A stretch of 64,000 nucleotides of DNA from Trujillonella endophytica (GCF_900110555.1 NZ_FOEE01000020.1:19243-83242), one strand, 5' to 3'; numbered from the stretch's first letter, positions 7,332 through 16,289 are shown. Translations and numbers: made by a program. The notes: generated by a model not told the origin, from the sequence alone.

Positions 7332-8344
7332 CGGCCGATCAGCTCCCCGGCCGCCGCCGCGGTCGCCGCCGTGGAGGCGTTGCGCAGGACCGCCCGGACG
7401 GCGGCGTGGATGCGTTCGGGGGTCGGGTACATGAGGCGCTCCAGCACGGGACTGAACGGCGGGTGCACGTCGGGAGCGGTGACCCGGACGATGGGGGCGC
7501 GGAGGCTGTCGAAGCCCTCCTCGGCGACGCGGGCGGAGATCTCGGCCGCCGCGCCGCAGGTCCGGTGCGCGGGGTCGGCGACGACCAGCCGACCGGTCTT
7601 CGCCACCGAGTCGAGGATCGCGGCGGTGTCGAGCGGGACCAGCGTGCGCGGGTCGATGACCTCCACCTCGATCCCCTCACCCGCGAGGTGCTCGGCCACG
7701 GTCAGCGCGGCGGGCACGGCGTCCCCGATGGCGACCACCGTGACGTCGCTGCCCTCCCGGGCCACCGCCGCCCGGCCGATCGGCACGAGGTGGTCGCCGT
7801 CGGGCACCTCGCCCTTGCGGCCCCACAGCATCAGCGGCTCGAAGTACACGACGGGGTCGTCGTCCCGGATGGCGGACTTCAGCAGGCCGAGGGCGTCGGC
7901 CGGGGTGGACGGCACGACGATCTTCAGCCCCGGCACGTTCATCAGCTGCGGATAGGGCCGGTCCGAGTGCTGGGCGGCGGTGGCGTTGGCGTACTTCATC
8001 GCCGCGCGGAACACGATCGGGACGCTGGTCTGCCCGCCGAACAGGTAGCGGTTCTTGGCTGCGTGGTTGACCAGCTGGTCCCACGCCACGTACATGAGGT
8101 TGGAGATCGTGTAGTCGACGATCGGCCGGAGGCCGGTCATCGCCGCGCCGATCGCCGCGCCGGTGAAGCCCTCCTCGGAGATCGGCATGATCGGCACCCG
8201 ATCGGGCCCGAACTCGTCGACGAACCCGTTGGTCGGCATCGTCCAGAACCGCGCGTCCTCGCAGAAGACGACGACGGCGGGGTCGCGGCGCATCTCCTCG
8301 AGCATCGCCGCGCGGATCGCGTCGCGGTAGCTCATCGTCCTCAT
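7328..8344 (-). CDS. 2-oxoacid dehydrogenase E1 component, beta subunit
   Basis: A 338-aa transketolase-like subunit (pyruvate/acetoin/branched-chain type). Early MSYRDAIRAAMLEEMRRDP and the CEDARF segment are typical, then ISEEGFTGAAIGAAMTGLRPI, the KYANATAAQHSDRPYPQLMNVPG loop and the C-terminal VIDPRTLVPLD. The ATG at 8344 overlaps the E1 alpha stop by 4 bp; an alternative ATG at 8335 is three codons in. Together with E1 alpha it forms an alpha2-beta2 thiamine diphosphate enzyme that decarboxylates a 2-oxo acid or cleaves an acetoin-like diketone. Close to AcoB-type subunits by architecture. Substrate not determinable. Confidence 0.92.
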   Translation of the reverse strand: MRTMSYRDAIRAAMLEEMRRDPAVVVFCEDARFWTMPTNGFVDEFGPDRVPIMPISEEGFTGAAIGAAMTGLRPIVDYTISNLMYVAWDQLVNHAAKNRYLFGGQTSVPIVFRAAMKYANATAAQHSDRPYPQLMNVPGLKIVVPSTPADALGLLKSAIRDDDPVVYFEPLMLWGRKGEVPDGDHLVPIGRAAVAREGSDVTVVAIGDAVPAALTVAEHLAGEGIEVEVIDPRTLVPLDTAAILDSVAKTGRLVVADPAHRTCGAAAEISARVAEEGFDSLRAPIVRVTAPDVHPPFSPVLERLMYPTPERIHAAVRAVLRNASTAATAAAAGELIGR

Positions 8345-9357
8345 CGCGCGGCTCCTGCCACCGGGACGGCGTCGCGCCGCGGGCTCGGCTCGATCGGGGT
8401 GGCCCAGAGGTCCTCGTACAGCTCCTCCGGCGCGGGCATCGGGCTGCGCTTGGCGAAGGTCACCGCGGCGGCCACCTCCGCGGCGACGTCGGCGTCGAGC
8501 TGGTCGAGCAGCGCCACATCGACCCCGGAGTCGAGCAGCCGGGCCCGCAGCAGGTCGATCGGGTCGCGGGTGCGCCACTGCTCGAGCTCCTCGACGGCCC
8601 GGTGGCCGAGGTCGAGGGTGCCGTACTCGGCGTGGTCGCGATATCGGTAGGTCCGGGCCTCGACGAGGGTGGGGCCGCCGCCGGCGCGCCCGCGCTCGAC
8701 CGCCGCCGACACCGCTTCGTGCACGGCGCCGACGTCCTGCCCGTCGACCTCGATGCCGGGCATGCGGTAGGCCGCTGCGCGCGCGGCGATGCTGTCGGCG
8801 GCCATCGTGTCGGCCAGCGCCGTCGACATCGCGTAGAGGTTGTTCTCGCAGACGAAGACCACGCCCAGGTTCCAGGCGGCGGCGAGGTTCAGCCCCTCGT
8901 GGAACGAGCCGATGTTGGCCGCGCCGTCACCGAAGAAGGCCAGCGCCACCTGGTCGGTGCCACGGACGCGGGCGCTGTAGGCGGCGCCGACGGCCTGCGG
9001 GATGCCGGCCCCGACGATCGCCGTCTCGCCCAGGCTGCCGACCGAGAAGTCGGCGAGGTGCATCGAGCCGCCCTTGCCGCGGCAGACCCCGGTCGCGCGG
9101 CCCATCAGCTCCGCCATGAGCGGCCCCATGTCGGCACCCTTGGCGATGGGGTGCCCGTGCGAGCGGTGGTAGCCGACCATGTAGTCCTCGCGGCGCAGCG
9201 CCAGGCAGGAGCCGACGATCGCGCCCTCCTGCCCGATGCAGATGTGCACCGAGCCGGCGATGCCCTGCCCCTTGCGGACGATGCTCATCGCGGCCTCTTC
9301 GAAGCGGCGGATCCGCACCATCCGCCGCAGCGCGTCCAGCTGCAGGTCGGTATCCAT
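8341..9357 (-). CDS. 2-oxoacid dehydrogenase E1 component, alpha subunit
   Basis: A 338-aa thiamine diphosphate-binding subunit. It has YHRSHGH (63-69), the GKGGSMH loop, the cofactor motif GDGAAN at 143-148 and the paired Asn at 172-173 that closes the motif, then YRYRDHAEY. Length and motifs fit the acetoin/pyruvate dehydrogenase alpha subunit (AcoA-like). First gene of the five-gene reverse operon; the 123 bp upstream carry a TTGACA -35 box and the GCAAG-N6-CTTGC repeat. Having E1 genes drive an operon with a Rieske oxygenase is unusual and points to a pathway that makes a 2-oxo acid or diketone from a cyclic substrate. Confidence 0.92.
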   Translation of the reverse strand: MDTDLQLDALRRMVRIRRFEEAAMSIVRKGQGIAGSVHICIGQEGAIVGSCLALRREDYMVGYHRSHGHPIAKGADMGPLMAELMGRATGVCRGKGGSMHLADFSVGSLGETAIVGAGIPQAVGAAYSARVRGTDQVALAFFGDGAANIGSFHEGLNLAAAWNLGVVFVCENNLYAMSTALADTMAADSIAARAAAYRMPGIEVDGQDVGAVHEAVSAAVERGRAGGGPTLVEARTYRYRDHAEYGTLDLGHRAVEELEQWRTRDPIDLLRARLLDSGVDVALLDQLDADVAAEVAAAVTFAKRSPMPAPEELYEDLWATPIEPSPRRDAVPVAGAAR

Positions 9358-9387
9358 GCCACGTCCGTCCCGGGGGTCGAGGGCGAT

Positions 9388-9424
9388 GCAAGAACAACCT
9401 TGCGTACCGGTCGGGCGATGTCAA
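9388..9424 (-). promoter_or_regulatory. E1-operon promoter with GCAAG-N6-CTTGC operator
   Basis: On the minus strand TTGACA (9424-9419) is followed after 17 bp by a weak -10 (AAGGTT, 9401-9396), which overlaps the perfect inverted repeat GCAAG-N6-CTTGC (9388-9403). A dimer bound there would block RNA polymerase. Same motif as 5014-5029. The E1 alpha ATG is at 9357. Confidence 0.55.
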
Positions 9425-9481
9425 CGCGGCGGCCGCCTCGCAGGGGCCCGGCCCGAGCGGCGTGAGGGGCGGGGTCCTTCG

Positions 9482-12400
9482 TCAGGCGAGGGCGGCGTCG
9501 ATCGCCTTGTAGATCCGCTGCTCGGAGACCGCGCGGGCCGTGCCCAGCTGCTGGGCGAACAGCGCCACCCGCAGCTCCTCGATCATCCAGCGCACCCGGG
9601 TCACCGGGTCGTCCGGAGCACCGCTCGGCGGGCGCTGCCGGCGTGCCTGCTCGTACTCCGCGGTCACCGCCTCGACCTGGTGCATCCCCAGCGCGTCCCG
9701 GACGGCGTTGGCGGGCAGCCTCTCCAGCCGGTGCGCCATCCCCGCGAGGTAACGGACGACGTCGGGCAGCCGGCGCCGGCCGATGGCGACGACGAAGCCC
9801 GTGTGCAGCAGGCCGGCCATCTGCCGGCGGAGGTCGGCGACGGCGGCGTCGGGCACCCGCCGGCCGGCCGCCCCACCCAGCGCCACGGCGACCTCGCGGG
9901 CCTGGGTGAGCACCGCTTCCACCCGGGTCACGGTGTCCTTCGTCAGCTGCGGCAGCTGCGCCTTGGCGGTCGCGACGAGCGCGCCGAAGGCGGCCTCCTC
10001 GCGCGGCGGGCCGCCGGCCGCGGTGATCAGCTCGTCGGCGGCGGCCTCCACGCAGTCGGCCACCAGGTCGGGGATCTCGCCGTCGGGGTTGAACTGCAGC
10101 GCCAACCGCGAGCGCGGGCCCAGCCCCTTGACCACCTGCCGGGCCGGGGACCCGGCGGCCAGCACGAGCAACCGGCGCACCCCCCGCCGGTGCAGCCGCA
10201 GGGCCTCGGCCTCGGTGGCGACGACCCGCACGCCGGCGGTCTCCCCCTCGTCGACGACCGCGGGGAAGGCGTCGACGACGTGGCCCCCGCGGCGGACCTC
10301 CACCGTCCGCGGCAGGTCGCCGATCGTCCAGGCGGTCAGCCCCGTGCGCTCCAGGTCGACGGCGGCCCGGGCCAGGCTCGCCCGCGCCTGCGGCGCCACC
10401 TCGGCGCGCAGCGCCTGCAGGTCCTTGCCGCTGGCCAGCGTCCGATGGCGGTCGTCGACCACCCGGAAGGTGGCGCGCAGGTGATCGGGCACCTGCGCGG
10501 GAGCCCACGCATCCGGCGGCACGACCGTCCCCGCGGAGCGCCGCAGCTCCCGCTCGAGCGCGGGCAGCAGCGGCTCGGTGAGCTCGATCCGCGGCAGGAT
10601 CTCGCGGACCCGGTCGGGGATGGGCACCAGCGCGCGCCGCAACTGCTTGGGCAGCGTGCGCAGCAGCGCCGTCACCAGCTCCTCGCGCAGGCCGGGCACG
10701 GTGAACGCCAGCGAGCTGCTCGCCGTCCGCTCGGCGACGGCGTCCAGCACCGCCAGCGGGACGTCGACGGTGACGCCGTCCTCCGGCGCGCCGGGCGCGA
10801 AGGCGTAGGACAGCGGCAGCGTCAGCCCCTGCGTCAGGGGGACGGCGTCCGGGAAGTCCTCCTCGCGGACCTGCCCGGCGGCCGCGGCGTCGGTCAGGTC
10901 GTCCGGCGTCAGCGTCATCAGGTCCGGCGTCCGCCGCCGGGCCTCCTTCCACCACCGGTCGAAGTGCCGGGTGGAGACGACGTCGGCCGGGATCCGCGCG
11001 TCGTAGAGGTCGAACAGCGTCTCGTCGTCGACCCGGATGTCCCGGCGGCGGGCACGCTCCTCGAGCTCCGCGACCCGCTCGAGCGCACGCAGGTTCTCGG
11101 CCCAGAACCGGTGGTGCGTCGTCCACTCGCCCTGCACCAGCGCATGCCGGATGAACAGCTCGCGGGAGACGACCGGGTCGATCGAGCCGTACTGCACGCG
11201 GCGGCCCACGACGAGCGGCAGCCCGTAGAGGGTCACCCGCTCGGTGGCGACGACGGAGCCGCGCTTGGCGTCCCACCGCGGCTCGGAGTACTCGCGCTTG
11301 ACCAGGTGGCCGGCCAACTCCTCGACCCGCTCGGGGTCGATCCGCGCGACCGTGCGGGCGAACAGCCGGCTGGTCTCGACGAGCTCCGCGGCGACCACCC
11401 AGCGCGGCGGCTTCCGCGCCAGCGGGGTGCCGGGCGCGATCACGAACCGGGCGTTGCGGACGCCGAGGTACTCCCGACCGCCGCGGCGCCGGTCGCCGTC
11501 CTTGGCCTTGCCGTCCTGGCGCGCGCCCTCCTCGATCTGCTGCCCGATCTGCGACAGCAGCCCGGCCAGCAGCGCGGTCGTGATGCCCCGCTCGTCGGGC
11601 TCGGGGGCCGGCTCGCCCAGCGTCATGCCGAGCCGGCGGACGGTGCCGCGCAGCTGGCCGTAGAGGTCCTGCCACTCGCGGATCCGCAGGTAGTGCAGGA
11701 ACTCCCGCTTCACGGTGCGCCGGAACGCGCTGCCGGACAGGGCGTCCTGCCGCTCCTCCAGGTAGCGCCACAGGTTGAGCAGGGCGAGGAAGTCGGAGTT
11801 CTCGTCGGCGAAGCGGGCGTGCATCTGATCGGCTGCCTGCTGGTGCTCGGCCGGCCGCTCCCGCGGGTCCTGGATGGTCAGGCCGGCGGCGATGACCAGC
11901 ACCTCGTCGAGCACGCCGCGGCGGTCGGCCTCGACGACCATGCGCGCGATCCGGGGGTCCAGCGGCAGCGCGGCGAGCGCCCGCCCGGTCGGGGTCAGCG
12001 CCCCGGCCGATCCCTCGGAGGCCCCGTCGAGAGCCCCCAGCTCGGTGAGCAGGGCGAGCCCGTCGGCGACCGCTCGGCGGTCCGGCGGGTCGATGAAGGG
12101 GAAGTCCGCGACGTCGCCCAGGCCCAGCGCTGCCATCTGCAGCAGCACCGCCGCGAGGCTGGTGCGCAGGATCTCCGGGTCGGTGTACTCGGGGCGGCCG
12201 TCGAAGTCGGCCTCGCTGTACAGCCGGATCGCGATGCCGTCGGAGGTGCGGCCGCACCGGCCGGAACGCTGCCTGGCCGAGGCCTGGCTGACCGGCTCGA
12301 TCGGCAGCCGCTGCACCTTCGTCCGGGCGCTGTACCGGGAGATGCGCGCGGTGCCGGGGTCGACGACGTAGCGGATGCCCGGAACCGTCAGTGACGTCTC

Positions 12401-13576
12401 GGCGACGTTGGTGGCGAGCACGACCCGGCGGCCGGTGTGCGGCTCGAAGACCCGGTGCTGGTCGGCCGCCGACAGCCGCGAGTAGAGCGGCAGCACTTCC
12501 ACGCCCGGAAAGCGGTCGGTCAGCGCGTCCGCGGTGTCCCTGATCTCCCGCTCGCCGGCGAGGAAGACCAGGACGTCACCGTGCCCCTCGCCGACCAGCT
12601 CGTCGACGGCGTCGCCGATGGCGGTGACCTGGTCGCGGTCGGGATCGGCGTCCGGGTCGTCGGGGTCCACCACGGGCCGGTACCGGATCTCCACCGGGTA
12701 GGTCCGGCCCGAGACCTCGACCACGGGGACCTCCGCGCCGCCGTCGTCCTCCCCCTGTGCAATTCCGCGGAATTGCCCAGGGGCACCTCCGCGGAATTGC
12801 CCAGGGGCGGCGTCACGGTTCTGCCCGGAGCCCTGCCCCTTCCCACCGAGGCCTGTGAAGTGCTTCGCGATCCGCTCGACGTCGATGGTCGCCGAGGTGA
12901 TCACGACCTTGAGGTCGGGACGGCGGGGCAGGATCCGGGCGAGGTAGCCCAGCAGGAAGTCGATGTTGAGGCTGCGCTCGTGCGCCTCGTCGATGATCAG
13001 CGTGTCGTACTGGCGGAGCAGGCGGTCGTGCGCGATCTCGGCGAGGAGTACGCCGTCGGTCATGACCTTGACCAGCGTCGAGTCCGACACCTGGTCGGTG
13101 AACCGCACCTTCCAGCCGACGACGTCGCCCAGCGGACGGTCGAGCTCCTCGGCGATCCGCTCGGCCACGGTGCGGGCCGCGATCCGCCGCGGCTGGGTGT
13201 GCCCGATCCGGCCGCGCACCCCCCGACCGAGCTCGAGCGCGATCTTGGGCAGCTGGGTGGTCTTGCCCGACCCGGTCTCGCCGGCGACCACGACCACCTG
13301 GGAGTCGCGCAGGGCCGCGGCGATGTCGTCGCGCCGGGCGGAGACGGGCAGCTCGGCGGGGTAGGTGATCGGCGGGACGGCGGCGCGGCGGCGCGCGATC
13401 CGCTGCTCGGCGGCGACGAGGTCCGCGACGACCCGCTCGCGCTGGCGGGCCCGCGCCTCGGGGTCGCGGGTGCGCCGCGTGCCGTCCAGGCGGCGGGCCA
13501 GGCGGTGCTCGTCCTCGACGGTCAGCCCGGCCAGGCGCGCCCGGAGGTCGCCGGCGGCAGGAGCGTCGGCAGCCAC
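9482..13576 (-). CDS. hrpA: ATP-dependent RNA helicase of the HrpA (DEAH) family
   Basis: A 1364-aa DEAH-box helicase, similar in size to E. coli HrpA (about 1300 aa). Walker A GETGSGKTT is at 99-107, the box DEAH at 196-199 and SAT at 228-230. The helicase C domain, HA2/OB region and long HrpA-specific C-terminus follow. The GTG start at 13576 has GAGAGGAGAG five bases upstream; the frame stays open for hundreds of codons further upstream but without support. Residues about 244-280, between motif III and the next strand, hold a low-complexity insert with two copies of PGQFRG made by a palindromic DNA repeat (12752-12808). Likely role: RNA remodelling or mRNA processing, cytoplasmic, monocistronic. 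Confidence 0.93.
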   Translation of the reverse strand: MAADAPAAGDLRARLAGLTVEDEHRLARRLDGTRRTRDPEARARQRERVVADLVAAEQRIARRRAAVPPITYPAELPVSARRDDIAAALRDSQVVVVAGETGSGKTTQLPKIALELGRGVRGRIGHTQPRRIAARTVAERIAEELDRPLGDVVGWKVRFTDQVSDSTLVKVMTDGVLLAEIAHDRLLRQYDTLIIDEAHERSLNIDFLLGYLARILPRRPDLKVVITSATIDVERIAKHFTGLGGKGQGSGQNRDAAPGQFRGGAPGQFRGIAQGEDDGGAEVPVVEVSGRTYPVEIRYRPVVDPDDPDADPDRDQVTAIGDAVDELVGEGHGDVLVFLAGEREIRDTADALTDRFPGVEVLPLYSRLSAADQHRVFEPHTGRRVVLATNVAETSLTVPGIRYVVDPGTARISRYSARTKVQRLPIEPVSQASARQRSGRCGRTSDGIAIRLYSEADFDGRPEYTDPEILRTSLAAVLLQMAALGLGDVADFPFIDPPDRRAVADGLALLTELGALDGASEGSAGALTPTGRALAALPLDPRIARMVVEADRRGVLDEVLVIAAGLTIQDPRERPAEHQQAADQMHARFADENSDFLALLNLWRYLEERQDALSGSAFRRTVKREFLHYLRIREWQDLYGQLRGTVRRLGMTLGEPAPEPDERGITTALLAGLLSQIGQQIEEGARQDGKAKDGDRRRGGREYLGVRNARFVIAPGTPLARKPPRWVVAAELVETSRLFARTVARIDPERVEELAGHLVKREYSEPRWDAKRGSVVATERVTLYGLPLVVGRRVQYGSIDPVVSRELFIRHALVQGEWTTHHRFWAENLRALERVAELEERARRRDIRVDDETLFDLYDARIPADVVSTRHFDRWWKEARRRTPDLMTLTPDDLTDAAAAGQVREEDFPDAVPLTQGLTLPLSYAFAPGAPEDGVTVDVPLAVLDAVAERTASSSLAFTVPGLREELVTALLRTLPKQLRRALVPIPDRVREILPRIELTEPLLPALERELRRSAGTVVPPDAWAPAQVPDHLRATFRVVDDRHRTLASGKDLQALRAEVAPQARASLARAAVDLERTGLTAWTIGDLPRTVEVRRGGHVVDAFPAVVDEGETAGVRVVATEAEALRLHRRGVRRLLVLAAGSPARQVVKGLGPRSRLALQFNPDGEIPDLVADCVEAAADELITAAGGPPREEAAFGALVATAKAQLPQLTKDTVTRVEAVLTQAREVAVALGGAAGRRVPDAAVADLRRQMAGLLHTGFVVAIGRRRLPDVVRYLAGMAHRLERLPANAVRDALGMHQVEAVTAEYEQARRQRPPSGAPDDPVTRVRWMIEELRVALFAQQLGTARAVSEQRIYKAIDAALA
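12752..12808. repeat. REP-like palindromic repeat inside hrpA
   Basis: A near-perfect palindrome with 16-bp arms and one mismatch spans 12752-12783; its core GCAATTCCGCGGAATTGC is a perfect 18-bp palindrome. Part of it (21 bp beginning TCCGCGGAATTGCCC) is repeated 24 bp later at 12788-12808. The 24-bp period equals eight codons, so the reading frame of hrpA is preserved and the protein gains a repeated PGQFRG. The GGGCAA...TTGCCC ends resemble the repeats at 37045-37142. Confidence 0.8.
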
Positions 13577-13755
13577 GGTCGCTCTCCTCTCCGGTGCTGG
13601 TGGGGTCGCCCCCATCGGGTGGCGGGCGCGGTCCGGGCAGGAGTGAGGAACCTGTCCCCGGGTATCGGCACCCCAGGATCCCACTCCGCGCGGCGGGGCA
13701 TCCGCCCCGCGTCCGGACGCGCCGCCGGACCCGGCGCGCAGCCGCATGCAGGGTG

Positions 13756-13771
13756 CAACCGGTTGTACGAT
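13756..13771 (+). promoter_or_regulatory. marR-MFS promoter with palindromic operator
   Basis: CAACCGGTTG (13756-13765) is a perfect 10-bp palindrome abutting a -10-like TACGAT (13766-13771), about 50 bp before the MarR start. An autoregulatory MarR site between -35 and -10 is the common layout for such repressor/efflux pairs. Assignment is by position. Confidence 0.5.
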
Positions 13772-13819
13772 GCATCTGTTTCCGGCGTCCGCCGATCCCT
13801 GCTGCCCCCGGGAGCGCTC

Positions 13820-14347
13820 GTGACCAGATCCGCCGGCGGCGACCGGCAGGCACAGCTGCGCACCATCGGCGAGGTGATGCCGCGGCTCGTCCGGCTGATC
13901 CACGCCTACAAGACCGCGACGACCGGGCAGAGCCGGGACCGGGCCGCGCACGTGCTGCTCTTCCCGCTCGTGCGCCTGGGCCCGCTCCGGCAGAGCGCGC
14001 TGGCCGACCTGGTGCATGCCGACCCGTCGACGATCAGCCGCCACGTCGCGATGCTGGTCGAGCACGGGCTCGTGCGGCGCATCGCCGACGAGACCGACGG
14101 CCGGGCCAGCCGGCTGGTCGTCACCGACGCCGGCCACGCCACGCTCGCGCAGCTGCGGGCCGAGCGCGAGGGACACCTCGCCCAGATCACCGCCGACTGG
14201 GACGACGCCGACCTGGCCACGTTCACCGCCCTCTTCGGCCGCCTCGTCGACGGGATGGCCGCCCTGCTGCCCGACGACGCCGCGCTCGCCGACGACCCCC
14301 CGCTCCCGGACGACGCCGTCCCCTCCGACCCGGAAGAGGCCCGATGA
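13820..14347 (+). CDS. MarR-family transcriptional regulator
   Basis: A 175-aa winged-helix regulator. The recognition region reads LRQSALADLVHADPSTISRHVAMLVEHGLVRR, followed by the wing ADETDGRASRLVVTDAGH, the hallmark of MarR proteins. The GTG at 13820 has GGGAG upstream; the frame upstream of it is open but non-coding in character. Its stop overlaps the ATG of the MFS gene (ATGA), so the two are co-expressed. The probable role is to repress its own operon and release on binding a toxic compound that the transporter exports. The C-terminal tail is rich in Asp and Pro. Confidence 0.92.
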   Translation: MTRSAGGDRQAQLRTIGEVMPRLVRLIHAYKTATTGQSRDRAAHVLLFPLVRLGPLRQSALADLVHADPSTISRHVAMLVEHGLVRRIADETDGRASRLVVTDAGHATLAQLRAEREGHLAQITADWDDADLATFTALFGRLVDGMAALLPDDAALADDPPLPDDAVPSDPEEAR

Positions 14348-16089
14348 CCCAGACCACACGGGGAACCGCCGCCCAGCGCAGCGAGGCCCGCGCGGCCGCC
14401 GCCGCGCCGGACGCCTCCGGCCAGTTCAGCCACCGCCAGATCGTCACGATCATCGTCGGCCTGATGGTGGCCATGTTCCTGGCCGCGCTGGACCAGACCG
14501 TCGTCTCCACGGCGATCCGCACCATCGCCGACGACCTGCAGGGTTACGACCTCCAGGCCTGGGCGACCACGGCCTTCCTGATCACCTCGACGATCACCAC
14601 GCCCCTGTACGGGAAGCTGTCCGACATCTACGGCCGGCGGCCGTTCTACCTGTTCGCCATCGCGGTCTTCGTGGTCGGCTCGCTGGCGTGCTCGTTCGCC
14701 GCCTCGATGTACCAGCTGGCGGCCTTCCGGGCGGTGCAGGGCATCGGCGCCGGCGGCCTGATGTCGCTGGCACTGGCGATCATCGGCGACATCGTGCCGC
14801 CGCGTGAGCGCTCGAAGTACCAGGGCTACTTCATGGCGGTCTTCGGCACCTCCAGCGTGCTCGGACCGGTCATCGGCGGCTTCCTCGCCGGCCAGGACTC
14901 GGTGCTGGGCCTCACCGGCTGGCGCTGGATCTTCCTGATCAACGTGCCCCTGGGCCTGCTGGCCTTCGCCGTCGTCGTGCGCGTGCTGCACCTGCCGCAC
15001 ACCCGGCGCGACCACCGGATCGACTGGCCCGGCGCGCTCGCGCTGGTCACCTTCCTGGTGCCGCTGCTGATCGTCGCCGAGCAGGGCCGGATCTGGGGAT
15101 GGGGGTCGCCCGCGGCGCTGGCCTGCTACCTGATCGGCGCCCTCGGCTTCGTCCTGTTCATCACCGCCGAGCGCGCCTACCGGGACGAGGCGCTGCTGCC
15201 GCTGCGGATGTTCCGCAACCGCACGTTCGCGATCGCCGGCATCGGCAGCGTCGTGATGGGCGCCGGCATGTTCGGCGGCATCCTGCTGCTCCCGCAGTAC
15301 CTGCAGATCGTGCACGGCTCGAGCGCGACGGTCGCCGGCCTGCAGATGATCCCGATGGTCGCCGGCATCATGACCGGCGCCGTCAGCTCGGGCATCGCGA
15401 TCTCCCGGACGGGCAGGTACAAGATCTTCCCGCTCGTCGGGATCGTCTTCATGGTCGTGGCGCTGGTGTCGCTGTCGTTCGTCGTCGAGGCCGACACCTC
15501 GATCTGGGTCCTCTTCCCGTTCATGGTGCTGCTGGGCCTGGGGCTCGGGTTCAACTTCCAGCCCGTCATCCTGGCGGTGCAGAACTCGGTCTCGCCGACC
15601 GAGATGGGCGTGGCCACCTCGTCGGTGACCTTCTTCCGGCAGATGGGCGGCACGCTCGGCGTCGCGGTGTTCCTGTCGCTGCTGTTCTCCCGGCTGCCCG
15701 TCGACATCGCCGAGGCGTTCCGCTCGGCCGGCCTCGGCGGCGCGGCCGAGTCCATCGACGTCGAGGGCGCCCTGAGCGACACGACGTCGATCTCCTCGGC
15801 GCCGCCCGCGGCGGTGCAGGCCTTCAAGGTCGGCTTCTCGGACTCCATCGACCTGGTGTTCCTCATCGCCGCCGGCGTGGTGGCGATCGGCTTCTTCGTG
15901 CTGCTGTTCCTGCCGCAGCTGGAGCTGAGCAACAAGTCGGGCATCCAGGCGCGGCAGGCCGCGGAGGGGACCGCCGGGGCCCCGGACGGCGACGACGCCG
16001 GGGAGCAGGCCACCCAGGCCGCCGGCGCCGCCGCGCCGACGTCCACGGCACCTCCGACGGGCCGCCCCGGCGGCGCCGGCACCGCCTGA
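14344..16089 (+). CDS. MFS multidrug efflux transporter, DHA2 (14-TMS) family
   Basis: A 581-aa proton-coupled exporter. After a 30-residue cytoplasmic lead the first helix contains LDQTVVSTAIRTIADDL, the DHA2 motif D1; the loop 2-3 motif GKLSDIYGRRP (motif A) and the antiporter motif GPVIGGFL (motif C) follow. About 14 hydrophobic segments can be counted, ending near FFVLLFLPQLEL. The last 60 residues are a hydrophilic Ala/Gly/Pro-rich tail. Translationally coupled to the MarR gene, which supports a drug or metabolite efflux role under its control. A strong hairpin at 16135-16192 follows. The substrate is unknown. Confidence 0.92.
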   Translation: MTQTTRGTAAQRSEARAAAAAPDASGQFSHRQIVTIIVGLMVAMFLAALDQTVVSTAIRTIADDLQGYDLQAWATTAFLITSTITTPLYGKLSDIYGRRPFYLFAIAVFVVGSLACSFAASMYQLAAFRAVQGIGAGGLMSLALAIIGDIVPPRERSKYQGYFMAVFGTSSVLGPVIGGFLAGQDSVLGLTGWRWIFLINVPLGLLAFAVVVRVLHLPHTRRDHRIDWPGALALVTFLVPLLIVAEQGRIWGWGSPAALACYLIGALGFVLFITAERAYRDEALLPLRMFRNRTFAIAGIGSVVMGAGMFGGILLLPQYLQIVHGSSATVAGLQMIPMVAGIMTGAVSSGIAISRTGRYKIFPLVGIVFMVVALVSLSFVVEADTSIWVLFPFMVLLGLGLGFNFQPVILAVQNSVSPTEMGVATSSVTFFRQMGGTLGVAVFLSLLFSRLPVDIAEAFRSAGLGGAAESIDVEGALSDTTSISSAPPAAVQAFKVGFSDSIDLVFLIAAGVVAIGFFVLLFLPQLELSNKSGIQARQAAEGTAGAPDGDDAGEQATQAAGAAAPTSTAPPTGRPGGAGTA

Positions 16090-16134
16090 GGTCGGTTGCC
16101 GAATCCGCCCCGAGTCCGGGCCCGCTCCACCCTG

Positions 16135-16192
16135 CCGGCGGGTTCCCGGCGTTGCCGGCGCGATGCGACCGGCACCGTCGGGAACCCGCCGG
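16135..16192 (+). terminator. Large perfect hairpin after the MFS gene
   Basis: Arms CCGGCGGGTTCCCG (16135-16148) and its exact complement (16179-16192) enclose a 30-bp loop that itself contains GCCGG/CCGGC. There is no U tract, as is usual in this GC range. It separates the MFS gene from the acyl-CoA dehydrogenase. Confidence 0.6.
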
Positions 16193-16289
16193 TATCGCGG
16201 CCGAGAGGGGCGCGGCGGTGACGCCGACGCGGGTCGGGTGACCGGCCTACGGTGGACGGCGTCCGATCCGTCGCCGTGCTGGAGGCACC

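Noticed and set aside
9236..12394. Very long forward open frame of more than 1000 codons
   Set aside because: Antisense to the helicase gene. Its translation is Arg/Gly/Pro/Gln-rich low-complexity, as expected from high-GC shadow frames, while the reverse strand encodes a complete HrpA with all motifs.
13577..14359. Upstream extension of hrpA by several hundred codons
   Set aside because: The open frame crosses the divergent marR promoter and the marR gene. A ribosome site precedes the GTG at 13576.
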